Source: JACVRW01 sp963812415 (lineage in GTDB: Bacteria > Actinomycetota > Thermoleophilia > Solirubrobacterales > Thermoleophilaceae). From it: a stretch of DNA of 64,000 nucleotides. The translations under genes and the position numbers were made by a program. The stretch spans positions 1-64,000 of the forward strand of contig CAWEVH010000003.1 of NCBI GenBank assembly GCA_963812415.1, written 5' to 3'. How positions within the stretch are numbered: the stretch's first letter is position 1; every line of letters begins with the position of its first letter. Positions 15,794 through 23,715 of this stretch are shown in pieces. The notes below the pieces were generated by a model, which saw nothing but the letters and a program-made list of their open reading frames with translations, was not told the DNA's origin and ran no database searches.

Positions 15794-16129
15794 ATGGGGA
15801 AGATCCCGACAGGAGTGTTCGTCGCGCTCGCGCTCGCGCTGGCCGTGGGACTGGCCACGGCGGTGTCGCCGTTCGCCTCGGCGTCGCCCGACGGGCTCGA
15901 GAAGGTGGCCGGCGACAAGCAGTTCCTCGACGAGGGCAGGCTCGCCGGCGTCCAGGAGGACTCGCCGATCCCCGACTACGCCTTCCCGGGCATCGAGAAC
16001 GAGCGAGTGGCCACCGGCCTCGCGGGCTTCGTCGGCACCCTGGCGGTGTTCGCGATCGGGTTCGGGCTGGCATGGGTCCTGCGTCGACGCGGTCCGGCCG
16101 CGGGAGGAAGCGGCGCCGCGGCCGCCTGA
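15794..16129 (+). CDS. cbiN: CbiN-like PDGLE-domain component of the cobalt/nickel transporter
   Basis: The 111-residue protein has two membrane segments flanking a short external loop. It begins with MGKIPTGVFVALALALAVGL and contains SPDGLEKVAGDKQFLDEG, the PDGLE motif typical of CbiN and of the C terminus of fused CbiM/NikM proteins. It loads metal into CbiM. The ATG lies 1 base after the cbiM stop. It belongs to the fur-cbiM-N-Q-O operon. Confidence 0.9.
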   Translation: MGKIPTGVFVALALALAVGLATAVSPFASASPDGLEKVAGDKQFLDEGRLAGVQEDSPIPDYAFPGIENERVATGLAGFVGTLAVFAIGFGLAWVLRRRGPAAGGSGAAAA

Positions 16130-16133
16130 GCTC

Positions 16134-16907
16134 ATGGGCGCGCTCTGCAGTCACTCGCTCGACCTGACCGGGCCGGCCGGCGACCTCGGCAGCGCGGTTC
16201 ATCGGCTCGATCCGCGCGCGAAGATCGTCGGCCTGCTGGCGGTCACGCTGGTGGCGGTCACGACGCCGTTCGAGGCCTGGCCCGTCTACCTGATCTGCGC
16301 GCTCGTGCTCGCCGTCGTGGCCGCGCTCGCGGGCGTCGGCCCGCGGGAGATCTGGCGGCGTGCGCGCTTCGTGCTGCCGCTCGTGCTGCTGGTCGCGGTG
16401 TTCGTGCCGCTCGTGCGCGAGGGCGGGCGGGCCTGGGACATCGGCCCGTTCACGGTCCACGAGACCGGTCTCCAGATCTTCGCGTCGGTCGCGGCCAAGG
16501 CCACCATCGGCACCATCGCGGCCGTGCTGCTGGCCGCCACCACCTCCTTCCCGTCCGTGCTGCGCGGGCTCGAGGCGATGCGCATGCCGCGCCTCCTGAT
16601 CCTGATCGCCGCGTTCATGTACCGCTACCTGTTCGTGATCGTCGAGGAGGCCGGCCGCATGCGCGCCGCGCTGGCCGCTCGCGGCTTCCGCCCGCGCACC
16701 GCGCTGCAGGCGGGCGCGCTCGGACGGGTGGCCACCGCGATGTTCCTGCGCACCTACGCCCGCGGCGAGCGCGTCTACCACGCGATGCTCGCGCGCGGCT
16801 ACAGCGGCCGGATGCCGCAGCTCGCCCCGCTCGCGTTCGGTCGTGCCGACCTGCTGTTCGTGGCCGCCGTGCTGGTGGCGCTCGTCCCCGCCCGGGTGCT
16901 CGCATGA
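16134..16907 (+). CDS. cbiQ: ECF transporter transmembrane component CbiQ
   Basis: The 257-residue membrane protein has the EcfT features: an N-terminal SAVHRLDPRAKIVGLLAVTL, four or five hydrophobic segments, and the coupling-helix region with the Ala-Arg-Gly signature in MRAALAARGFRPR and AMLARGYSGRMPQL. It couples CbiO ATP hydrolysis to CbiM movement. It starts 4 bases after cbiN and its TGA overlaps the ATG of cbiO. Confidence 0.92.
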   Translation: MGALCSHSLDLTGPAGDLGSAVHRLDPRAKIVGLLAVTLVAVTTPFEAWPVYLICALVLAVVAALAGVGPREIWRRARFVLPLVLLVAVFVPLVREGGRAWDIGPFTVHETGLQIFASVAAKATIGTIAAVLLAATTSFPSVLRGLEAMRMPRLLILIAAFMYRYLFVIVEEAGRMRAALAARGFRPRTALQAGALGRVATAMFLRTYARGERVYHAMLARGYSGRMPQLAPLAFGRADLLFVAAVLVALVPARVLA

Positions 16908-17692
16908 GCTGCGCCGTCCACGCCACGCGGATCTCCTACAGCTATCCGAACGGCCAGCCGGCGCTGCGCGAGCTCGAGCTGCACGTCGAGCACGGCGAGC
17001 GCGTGGCCGTGCTCGGCCCGAACGGCGCCGGCAAGACGACCTTCATGCTGCACCTGAACGGGCTCGTGCTGGGCGACGGGGAGCTCGAGGTCGCCGGCGT
17101 CGAGGTCGGACCGAAGACGCTCTCCGAGCTGCGCCGGCGGGTGGGCCTCGTCTTCCAGGACCCCGACGACCAGCTGTTCATGCCGACCGCGCGCGAGGAC
17201 GTGGCCTTCGGGCCGCTGAACATGGGCCTCGAACGCGCCGAGGTCGAGCGCCGCGTGGTCGAAGCGCTGCGATCGGTGCGCATGGAGCGGGTGGCGGACA
17301 GGGCGCCCTATCAGCTCTCGATGGGCGAGCGGCGCCGGGTGGCGATCGCCACCGTGCTCGCCATGCGCCCGAGCCTGCTCGTGCTCGACGAGCCGTCGGC
17401 GAACCTCGACCCGCGCGCGCGCCGCGAGCTGATCGACATCCTCGCGCAGATCGAGCGGACGATGCTGCTCACGACGCACGATCTGCCGCTGGCGGCCGAG
17501 CTGTGCGAGCGGGCGGTGATCCTGGCCGGCGGCGCAATCGTCGCGGACGCGCCCTGCCACGAGATCCTCGCCGACGCCACCCTGCTGGCGGCGCACGACC
17601 TCGAGCTGCCCGGCGGCTTCGACCTCGACCTCGTGGTGCCGCGCCCGCGACCCGGGCATGAGACGGTTGCCACCCCGGGACCAAGGAGCTAG
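16904..17692 (+). CDS. cbiO: Cobalt/nickel ECF transporter ATPase CbiO
   Basis: The 262-residue ABC ATPase has Walker A GPNGAGKTT near residue 38, the Q loop VGLVFQDPDDQLFMPTARED (typical of EcfA/CbiO), an ABC signature LSMGERRRVAIA in place of the usual LSGGQ, Walker B LLVLDEPSANLD and the H-loop LLTTHDLPLAAE. It is the ATPase component, paired with CbiQ and CbiM. The start overlaps the cbiQ stop. The His-rich peptide gene follows 3 bases after its stop. Confidence 0.94.
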   Translation: MSCAVHATRISYSYPNGQPALRELELHVEHGERVAVLGPNGAGKTTFMLHLNGLVLGDGELEVAGVEVGPKTLSELRRRVGLVFQDPDDQLFMPTAREDVAFGPLNMGLERAEVERRVVEALRSVRMERVADRAPYQLSMGERRRVAIATVLAMRPSLLVLDEPSANLDPRARRELIDILAQIERTMLLTTHDLPLAAELCERAVILAGGAIVADAPCHEILADATLLAAHDLELPGGFDLDLVVPRPRPGHETVATPGPRS

Positions 17693-17695
17693 ACG

Positions 17696-17899
17696 ATGCA
17701 CGAGGAGCACGAGCACGAGGGCTCGCACGAGCACGAGCACCGCCACGGGGACGTGACGCACTCGCACCCCCACGGCTCTCACGACCACGAGCACACCGAC
17801 CACGAGCACGTGCACAGCCACGGGGACGTGACGCACTCGCACCCGCACACGCATGCGGAGGGCGAGGAGCAGGACCACGGGCACGAGCACGAGGACTGA
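17696..17899 (+). CDS. Histidine-rich metal-binding peptide (67 residues)
   Basis: The product has 24 histidines in 67 residues, the rest being mostly Glu and Asp, and no cysteine. The segment HGDVTHSHPH occurs at residues 17-26 and again at 42-51, so the peptide is an internal duplication with a 25-residue period. It starts 3 bases after cbiO, is preceded by a purine-rich GGAGCTAG and ends just before a GC hairpin. Such peptides store or chaperone Ni, Co or Zn, as Hpn does in Helicobacter, though this is not a recognisable homologue. A role as an intracellular sink for metal brought in by CbiMNQO is inferred from position and composition. A low-complexity sequence of this kind gives little homology signal. 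Confidence 0.75.
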   Translation: MHEEHEHEGSHEHEHRHGDVTHSHPHGSHDHEHTDHEHVHSHGDVTHSHPHTHAEGEEQDHGHEHED

Positions 17900-17924
17900 C
17901 CGGCCCCGCGGCGAGCCGGCGGCC

Positions 17925-17946
17925 GCCCGGCCGCGGCGGGCCGGGC
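17925..17946 (+). terminator. GC hairpin at the end of the cbi operon
   Basis: A perfect 8-bp stem, GCCCGGCC (17925-17932) and GGCCGGGC (17939-17946), with a GCGGCG loop lies 26 bases after the His-rich peptide gene. No U tract is present. It is the likely transcript end of the fur-cbi operon and also faces the convergent gene remnant. Confidence 0.5.
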
Positions 17947-17959
17947 GTATCCCGTCGCT

Positions 17960-18373
17960 CTACCGGTCGAACTCTGCGATCACCTCGTCGAGCATCACCA
18001 GGCTCGGTCGCCACTCGACGCGGGCCCGCGAAGCGTGCACCGCACCCATGTCGAGGAGCCCCATCTCCCGGGCTCGGAGGAAGGTGGCGCGCAGCTCCTC
18101 GCGATCCATGGCCTCGGCCAGGTCGATCAGCGTGCGCGACACCGCGGTGACCGGGATCCCGTCGACCGTCGTCACATCGTCTGGATGGAGCTCGGGAACG
18201 CGGTGGACGACGACGCTCGCCCCGGCCGGTATCCCGAGCAGGCCTGGCAGGGTGAACGCCGCAGAACGCGGTGGAGCGAGTCGGCCCTGCGGGTAGGCTC
18301 GGCCGGGGCCCCGGCTTCCAATGGTTGAGGCGAGCCGGGGCCATTTCTGTCGGTTAGCCAGCCAGCGGCTCAT
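17960..18373 (-). pseudogene. Truncated AbiEi/DUF559-type protein remnant
   Basis: The recognisable part (from about 18240 down to 17960) reads VVVHRVPELHPDDVTTVDGI, PVTAVSRTLIDLAEAMDREE and LRATFLRAREMGLLD. This is the middle region of actinobacterial proteins that join an AbiEi-like antitoxin domain to a C-terminal DUF559 endonuclease-like domain. The N-terminal winged helix and the whole DUF559 part are missing: the frame stops just after VMLDEVIAEFDR. The upstream part of the open frame looks non-coding. It is probably a decayed relative of type IV toxin-antitoxin or mobile-element cargo, with function lost. Confidence 0.55.
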
Positions 18374-18471
18374 CCTTGCCGTGGCGGGCCGCGGGGAGCG
18401 GCTGCCCAGCCGGCACCCCGCCCCGCCAACGGCCCGGGTCAGCGCGCTGCGACGGCTTGTTGAACGCAGGT

Positions 18472-19257
18472 CTATTGGAGCGTCTCGTTAACGCTGAACG
18501 TGCAGGTGGCGCCGTTCGCGACTATCCATGCCTCCCAGGTGGCCGACCTCGACGCATTCGCAACCTGAAGAGTTATCCGGTCGGTCACGGGGGATGAGCC
18601 GTTGATGAAGATGACCGGCGCGTCGAAATTCGCGAGCTGCTCGAACTGGAGCTGCGACGTCGATGCGCGCTCGCGCCAAAGCGACACAGCGCCGCCGGTG
18701 ACGTTCTGGAACTGCATCGTCGCGGCCCCGTTCTGGCAGAAGAGGAGGAAGAAGCCGAACGAGGGCACCGATCGGTTTGTATTCACGCTCGCTCCGGAGG
18801 CGTAGAGCCGCTGCACCCTGCCGCCGCCCTGTACAAACGCCGTCGAGTCGAGTCCGTCGAGCTCGTCCGCGTCGCTCGCCTTGCCCGCAATCCCGAGGTA
18901 GCGGCCATCGCTTTCAGTCTTGGTGAAGAAGTTCGAGGTGTCGACGGTGCCGGTGTCGCCCTTCAGCCCCTGCGGACCCGTGTCGCCCTGAGGTCCTTGC
19001 GGGCCGGTGGCGCCCTGCAGCCCCTGCGGGCCGGTATCGCCCTTCGGGCCCTGCGGGCCGGTGGCCCCCTGTACGGAGCCGCTGAAATCGGCGGGGGCGA
19101 GCGACTCGTTCTTCACGTCGCTGCCGGTCAGCGAGCCCTTCTTGACGTCCGCGCCGGTCAGCGAGGAATCCTTGACGTTCTTGCCCGTGATCACGGTGGC
19201 GGCGGCAAAGACCGCCGATTCCCGGTCGATGATGCGCAGCTCGAGGTGATCCTTCAC
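18472..19257 (-). CDS. Collagen-like repeat protein with altered N terminus
   Basis: The frame has three parts. A short 10-residue repeat (VKDSSLTGAD, VKKGSLTGSD, VKNESLAPAD) is followed by 13 Gly-X-Y triplets (18949-19068; GATGPQGPKGDTGPQGLQ and on) and a C-terminal beta-rich domain of about 170 residues ending in CTFSVNETLQ. Surface proteins of this layout are frequent in Thermoleophilia but normally start with a signal peptide just before the TVITGKNVK segment. Here the upstream sequence does not look like a signal peptide and instead runs into a different gene, so the true front end appears to be lost or replaced. The GTG start at 19257 is only a guess. It is probably extracellular if expressed. 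Confidence 0.6.
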   Translation of the reverse strand: MKDHLELRIIDRESAVFAAATVITGKNVKDSSLTGADVKKGSLTGSDVKNESLAPADFSGSVQGATGPQGPKGDTGPQGLQGATGPQGPQGDTGPQGLKGDTGTVDTSNFFTKTESDGRYLGIAGKASDADELDGLDSTAFVQGGGRVQRLYASGASVNTNRSVPSFGFFLLFCQNGAATMQFQNVTGGAVSLWRERASTSQLQFEQLANFDAPVIFINGSSPVTDRITLQVANASRSATWEAWIVANGATCTFSVNETLQ

Positions 19258-19302
19258 CTGATTGAGCAGCGCGAGGTAGTGGCTGTAGCGGCTCCCGAAT
19301 CG

Positions 19303-19777
19303 TGCTCGCCACCTTCCGCCTCCGCTTGAACTGCCGCACTTCCTCCAGGGCTTCTTCGGTGAGTTCAGCGATGCGCGGCCTCGGATCCCAACCATTCAGG
19401 TAGCCCTGCGGAGGGGTGAAAGAGGTGCTGAGAATTCGCTCCGTCAGGCGGTCGTGGAAGGCGGCGCTCCGAGGCGGCCAGCAGTGCTCGCAATCTCTCG
19501 GGCTCCGGCCGGGATCCACACCGCTCCGTACGAGCGCCTCCACCCGCGCGGGCGGGCTCATGGGCTCGGGTGGCTGCTGCTGAACAAGCTCCAGCCAGAG
19601 CTGCCAGGTCGGCTCGCGCAGCTCCTCCCACTGCTCTCGCTGCACCACCGTGTCCAAGGCTCGCTGAGCAGCGGTAGGTGGCAGCGGAACCCCAACCTTC
19701 TTGATCTGATGACTGGGCCGCTTCGGGCGCTGATACTGGCCCGGAACTGGGCCTCCGCGAGCCTCAACAAGCCCCAC
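19303..19777 (-). other. Unrecognised coding segment, fused out of frame to the collagen-like gene
   Basis: About 158 residues in this frame look coding: a basic proline-rich start (QYQRPKRPSHQIKKVGVPLP), then amphipathic helices such as REQWEELREPTWQLWLELVQ and RIAELTEEALEEVRQFKRRR. I recognise no family. After about 19303 the frame runs into the antisense-shifted collagen region and stops only at 18914. Base composition is less GC-biased than in neighbouring housekeeping genes. It may be the stump of an imported gene truncated by the recombination that also removed the front of the collagen-like gene. Confidence 0.35.
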
Positions 19778-19888
19778 TAAAGGCCCCCTTCGTAGTCGGC
19801 ATTTCTGCGCGCGAGATCACGGCGCGGTATCCCCCGCTGCGCTTGCTGACTGGCGACCCTCCCCCTCCCGGGGGATACTCGGCTGACG

Positions 19889-20383
19889 ATGTCGCATGAG
19901 AACGTGAGGCAGACGGCGTGGATGCCGGTCGAGCGCATCTCGATTCTCTTCGCGCTTCTGGTCCCCCTCATGGGCCTCGTCCCTGGGTGCGGTAGCTCCC
20001 CGAACGAGCGGGCCGTCGAGGACACGGTGAACACCTTCGTGAATGCGACTCTTGACGAGGACTACGAGACGGCCTGCCTGCAACTCTCGCGTGAGGCGCA
20101 GGCCCAGCTCATACGGCACGCACACGCAAAGTCGTGCACCAGCGCAGCGTACTGGGCGGCGGACACATCCGAGGAAGACCCCGCTGTGTTGTACGACTTC
20201 ACTGAAGTCCGCTTCGGGCCGGACGGTAGATCGGCTCGCGTGCCCCCCTTGATCGACACCGAGGCGTTCGAGGACCTCACGCAAGACAAGTTTGGGATCA
20301 GGAAGGTCTACCCACCGATCCCCCTGGAACAGGGCGACGGTCGCTGGCGGATCACCAAGCTCGACTGGTACTTCGAGACGTGA
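19889..20383 (+). CDS. Hypothetical lipoprotein
   Basis: The 164-residue product has a hydrophobic signal with lipobox (LLVPLMGLVPGCGSSPNERA), so it is probably anchored to the outer face of the membrane. The mature part begins with AVEDTVNTFVNATLDEDYET, resembling the small NTF2/DUF4878-like fold seen in many actinobacterial lipoproteins, where a first helix pair around a cysteine (ETACLQLSREAQAQLI) is typical. Function is unknown. The start is ATG, and an internal ATG at 19922 would still leave a complete signal. It lies within the island of remnants and is the only intact-looking gene there. Confidence 0.65.
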   Translation: MSHENVRQTAWMPVERISILFALLVPLMGLVPGCGSSPNERAVEDTVNTFVNATLDEDYETACLQLSREAQAQLIRHAHAKSCTSAAYWAADTSEEDPAVLYDFTEVRFGPDGRSARVPPLIDTEAFEDLTQDKFGIRKVYPPIPLEQGDGRWRITKLDWYFET

Positions 20384-20438
20384 CCGCGAAGCCGACACGC
20401 CCTCGAAGCCGTGGGGCTGCGGGAGTAGGCCCCGAGCC

Positions 20439-20811
20439 TCAGGCATCGAAGGTCGCAAAACTCACGGCCGCCTGAGCGTGCTGAGCGCTCTTCGCCGCCG
20501 GGGCCAGCGGCTCGTCCTCCCTGGCCGTGAAGAGCGAGAGGTAGCGATCCGAGATCTCTTCCTGTTCGGGCAGCAACCCGAGCCTGCGTTCGCGCTCGCG
20601 CAGCGCCTCGAGCGATGGGGCGGCGCCCGCTCCCTTGGTCGAGAGGATGCGCGTATCGGGGTTGATCGGGGCGGGCGCCAGGCTGATTTCGAACGAGTCG
20701 ATTTGGTGCAACTCCGTGATCGCCTTCGGGCGCGGTGGCCGGCGAGCGCGGATCCTCCGACGACGCCGGAACGGTGATGTGGATGGGCTCGGGGAAATCC
20801 ATGCGCCCCAT
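20439..20811 (-). pseudogene. Phage prohead-protease-like fragment (two frames)
   Basis: A good ribosome-binding site (AAGGAG on the minus strand) lies 7 bases before an ATG at 20811, which begins MGRMDFPEPIHITVPASSED. About 25 residues later this frame becomes implausible, and the neighbouring frame takes over with ITELHQIDSFEISLAPAPIN then PDTRILSTKG, followed by an acidic helical tail to 20439. The pattern of an EISL-x-PxPxNPxxRILS strand is what I expect near the C terminus of HK97-type prohead proteases. The protein is far shorter than those (about 125 against about 200 residues) and lacks the serine protease core, so it would be a remnant at best. The family call is tentative. Confidence 0.35.
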
Positions 20812-20879
20812 CGAAGCGCTCCTTGGGTTACAGGACAACACTCCACTGTTACAAGTCGGCGAAAGGTCGCCAGCCGCCG

Positions 20880-22241
20880 TCAGCCCGCGCCGCCGCCTGG
20901 CCGGAACAGCTCGGCGTAGCGCGTGAAGAAGTCCGCCTCGGCGATCGTCGCCTTCTCGAACTCGTCGAGCAGCACGCGCTCGTTGGGTCCGTGGATGTTG
21001 GCGAAGCCGTCCGTCGTGCCCACCATGAGCAGCTCGGCGTCCGGCGCGGCCGCCGCGAGCGCGCTCACGATCGGGATCGAGCCGCCGCTGCCCGCCATCA
21101 CGACCTCGGCGCCCCAGGTGGCGGCCCACACCTCGCGCGCCGCGGCGTAGGCCGGTCCGGAGGTCCGGGCGGCGAAGCCGTTGCCGGTGGCCTCGGCGCG
21201 CACCTCGAGCCCGATGCCGAACGGCTTGACGGCGCGCAGGTGCTCGATGACGGCGCGCTGCCCCTCGACGGCGTCCTGCTCGGGGTGGAAACGCAGATTC
21301 ACGCGCGCGCGGGCGCGCGGGGGGATCGCGTTGAGCGATTTCTCGAGCGGGGTGGCGTCGATGCCGATGACCGTGATCGCCGGACCCGACCAGACGCGCG
21401 ACCCGAGCCCGCCGCTGCCGATCAACGGCAGACCGTCGCGCACCTCGGCGAGCGCCCGCAGCTCCTCCTCGGTCTGCGCCTGGCCGTCCCACTCCTCGCG
21501 GCGCAGGCCCGCCACGGCCACGTCGCCGCGCTCGTCGTGCAGCGAGGCGAGCGCGTGGAGCAGCACGATCAGCGCGTCCGGGGCCGCGCCGCCGTAGAGG
21601 CCGCTGTGCTTTGCCGACGCGAGCGTCTCGACCTCGATCGTCACGTCGCCCATGCCGCGCAGGCCGACCGTGAGCGTCGGAGTGCCGGCCCGGACGCTCC
21701 CCGCGTCCCCGACCACCACGACGTCGGCGCGGAACAGCTCGGGATCCTCCGCCGGGTACGCCGGCAGCGCGCCGCTCCCGATCTCCTCGTGGCCCTCGAT
21801 CAGCAGCTTGATGCCGACCGGCGGCCGGCCATCGTGGGCGCGGAGCGCGCCGACGTGCGCCAGGACGTTCGACTTCGTGTCGGCGGTGCCGCGGCCGAAG
21901 AGGGCGCCGTCGCGCTCGCTGGGCTCGAAGGGCGGCGAGTCCCACAGGCTCTCGTCGCCGGGGCCCACCACGTCGTAGTGGCTGTAGAGGAGCACGGTCG
22001 GGGCGCCCTCGGGCGCCGGGATCTCGCCGGTCACGATCGGCGCCGTGCCGGGCAGGTCGAGCCGCTCCACCGCCACCCCCGCGTCCGCGAACAGCCGCGC
22101 GACCATGTCGTGGGCCTCGAGCAGCGGCCCGTCCGGCTGCCCGCGGCCCGAGATCGACGGGATGCGAACCAGCTCCTCGAGCTCCCGGCGAAGCTCCGGC
22201 ATCAGCGCCTCGACGCGAGAGCGTTTGCTCGTCCACGGCAT
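20880..22241 (-). CDS. M20-family dipeptidase/metallopeptidase
   Basis: The 453-residue enzyme fits the M20 dipeptidase group (CNDP/PepV-like). Zinc ligands are visible in TVLLYSHYDVVGPG, GRGTADTKSNVLAH and LIEGHEEIGSG, with further ligands in VVVVGDAGSV and the C-terminal NIHGPNERV. A dimerisation/lid domain interrupts the catalytic domain from about residue 200 to 320. It removes amino acids from dipeptides or related amides in the cytoplasm. The ATG start lies 3 bases after the stop of the upstream membrane-protein gene, so the two form an operon. Substrate range cannot be read from the sequence. Confidence 0.92.
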   Translation of the reverse strand: MPWTSKRSRVEALMPELRRELEELVRIPSISGRGQPDGPLLEAHDMVARLFADAGVAVERLDLPGTAPIVTGEIPAPEGAPTVLLYSHYDVVGPGDESLWDSPPFEPSERDGALFGRGTADTKSNVLAHVGALRAHDGRPPVGIKLLIEGHEEIGSGALPAYPAEDPELFRADVVVVGDAGSVRAGTPTLTVGLRGMGDVTIEVETLASAKHSGLYGGAAPDALIVLLHALASLHDERGDVAVAGLRREEWDGQAQTEEELRALAEVRDGLPLIGSGGLGSRVWSGPAITVIGIDATPLEKSLNAIPPRARARVNLRFHPEQDAVEGQRAVIEHLRAVKPFGIGLEVRAEATGNGFAARTSGPAYAAAREVWAATWGAEVVMAGSGGSIPIVSALAAAAPDAELLMVGTTDGFANIHGPNERVLLDEFEKATIAEADFFTRYAELFRPGGGAG

Positions 22242-22244
22242 CGG

Positions 22245-22709
22245 TCAACCACCAGTCTGATACGCACGCAGCGCGAGCGTCAGGATCAAGAGCGCACCCA
22301 CCGTCATCACGCCCATCTCCCCGAGCGCGACCCGCTTGGCGAGCACCACCTGCTCGCGGCGGTCGAGCGCGTCGACGTCCTCGACCCCGTCGAGCTCGCG
22401 CTGCGCGACGCCCGCTCGCATGCCCTCGCTGACCAGCGAGATCACGAGCGGCGCGATGCCGTAGGCCACATGCAGCCCGTCCGGCGCCGACGCCCCGCGA
22501 GCGAGCAGGATGAAGCCGACGAGGGCCTGCGCGACGACCGTCGCCTGGGCGATCCGGAGCAGCGGCCAGAACACGATCGAGGCGCGCGCGTCCTTGCGGA
22601 GCCAGCCCACCGCGCCCCATCCGGCGGCCAGCGCGTTGGCCGCGAGGACGGCGATGCCGAGCACGATGTGGATGTCCGTCAGGGGGTGCCCTTTCGCACT
22701 ATGTAGCAC
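22245..22709 (-). CDS. Small integral membrane protein of unknown function
   Basis: The 154-residue protein has four predicted helices: IVLGIAVLAANALAAGWGAV, ATVVAQALVGFILLARG, LHVAYGIAPLVISLVSEGM and MGVMTVGALLILTLALRA. A charged loop (QRELDGVEDVDALDRREQ) separates the third and fourth. I recognise no named family; its hydrophobic pattern and length resemble small four-helix membrane proteins often seen next to nuo operons in actinobacteria. The GTG start lies 35 bases from nuoA on the other strand, so their promoters overlap. It precedes the M20 peptidase gene by 3 bases. Confidence 0.7.
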   Translation of the reverse strand: MLHSAKGHPLTDIHIVLGIAVLAANALAAGWGAVGWLRKDARASIVFWPLLRIAQATVVAQALVGFILLARGASAPDGLHVAYGIAPLVISLVSEGMRAGVAQRELDGVEDVDALDRREQVVLAKRVALGEMGVMTVGALLILTLALRAYQTGG

Positions 22710-22744
22710 CGCCGCACAAGGTTGCGTTATACCTCCCGGCTGGA

Positions 22745-23101
22745 GTGCTGAAGAGCTACCTCCCAGCCCTGGTCTTTCTGCTGCTCGGGATCGGGATCGG
22801 AACCGCGTTCTCCTACGCCAACCACCTCCTCGGACCCAAGCGCCCGGGCAAGGTGAAGAGCGAGCCCTACGAGAGCGGACTGCCCTCCGACGTCCGCAAG
22901 TCCTTCCGCTTCGGGATCAGCTTCTACCTGATCGCGATGCTGTTCATCCTGTTCGACATCGAGGTGGTGTTCCTCTACCCGGTGGCGCTCCAGCTCGATG
23001 CGTTCGGCGTCTTCGCGCTCGTGGAGACGATCGTCTTCGTGGTGCTGCTGCTGGTGGCGTTCGTGTTCGTCTGGCGGAGGGGCGCGCTCGAATGGAAATA
23101 A
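22745..23101 (+). CDS. nuoA: NADH-quinone oxidoreductase subunit A
   Basis: The 118-residue membrane subunit of complex I has three helices and the conserved segments KSEPYESGLPSDVRKSFRFG and LFDIEVVFLYP. In E. coli the acidic residues of the latter helix lie near the quinone channel. GTG start; no other credible start exists downstream before the first helix. It is the first gene of the 14-gene nuo operon and overlaps nuoB by 10 bases. The promoter must lie in the short divergent gap upstream. Confidence 0.96.
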   Translation: MLKSYLPALVFLLLGIGIGTAFSYANHLLGPKRPGKVKSEPYESGLPSDVRKSFRFGISFYLIAMLFILFDIEVVFLYPVALQLDAFGVFALVETIVFVVLLLVAFVFVWRRGALEWK

Positions 23102-23715
23102 GCCGCCAGCGCGTCGACGACCTCCAGGTCCGCCAACTGCGCGCCCAGCAGATGCTGCGCGGCGAGCTGGCCGGCAAGGACCTCGACGAGTACGTGGAGG
23201 AGCGGCTGCTCTTCACCAAGCTCGAGACCGCCCAGAACTGGGCGCGCAAGAACGCCATCTTCCCGCTCGGCTTCGGGCTCGCCTGCTGCGCCATCGAGAT
23301 GATCACGGTGATCGGCTCGCCGCGAAACGACCTCGCGCGCTTCGGAGCCGAGGCGATCCGCTTCACGCCGCGCCAGGCCGACCTGCTGATCCTGTCCGGC
23401 CGCGTGTCGATCAAGATGGCGCCGATCATCCGCCGGCTCTACGACCAGATGCTCGAGCCCAAGTGGGTGATCGCGATGGGCGCCTGCTCCTCGAGCGCGG
23501 GGATGTTCGCCAACTACGCGGTGGTCCAGGGCGCCGACAAGTTCCTCCCCGTGGACATCTACGTGCCCGGCTGCCCGCCGCGGCCCGAGGCGCTCATCTA
23601 CGGGATCATGAAGCTGCAGGACAAGATCATGGGCACGCCCGACATGGGCTGGCGCGAGCGCTACGGCGCGGAGGGGACCGAGGAGGTCGAGTCACGCGAG
23701 ACCGGGCATGCCTGA
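23092..23715 (+). CDS. nuoB: NADH-quinone oxidoreductase subunit B
   Basis: The 207-residue peripheral-arm subunit carries cluster N2. The ligands are visible as the tandem cysteines in FGLACCAIEM, the cysteine in AMGACSSSAGMF and the one in VPGCPPRPEAL. It passes electrons to quinone. The ATG overlaps the nuoA stop, and its end overlaps nuoC by 8 bases. It has an N-terminal extension of about 40 residues, including EISRQRVDDLQVRQLRAQQM, before the conserved core. Confidence 0.96.
   Translation: MEISRQRVDDLQVRQLRAQQMLRGELAGKDLDEYVEERLLFTKLETAQNWARKNAIFPLGFGLACCAIEMITVIGSPRNDLARFGAEAIRFTPRQADLLILSGRVSIKMAPIIRRLYDQMLEPKWVIAMGACSSSAGMFANYAVVQGADKFLPVDIYVPGCPPRPEALIYGIMKLQDKIMGTPDMGWRERYGAEGTEEVESRETGHA

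Noticed and set aside
18949..19068. Short near-repeats taken for a CRISPR array or satellite
   Set aside because: They are 9-base-periodic Gly-X-Y codons inside the collagen-like frame, with no constant spacer size.
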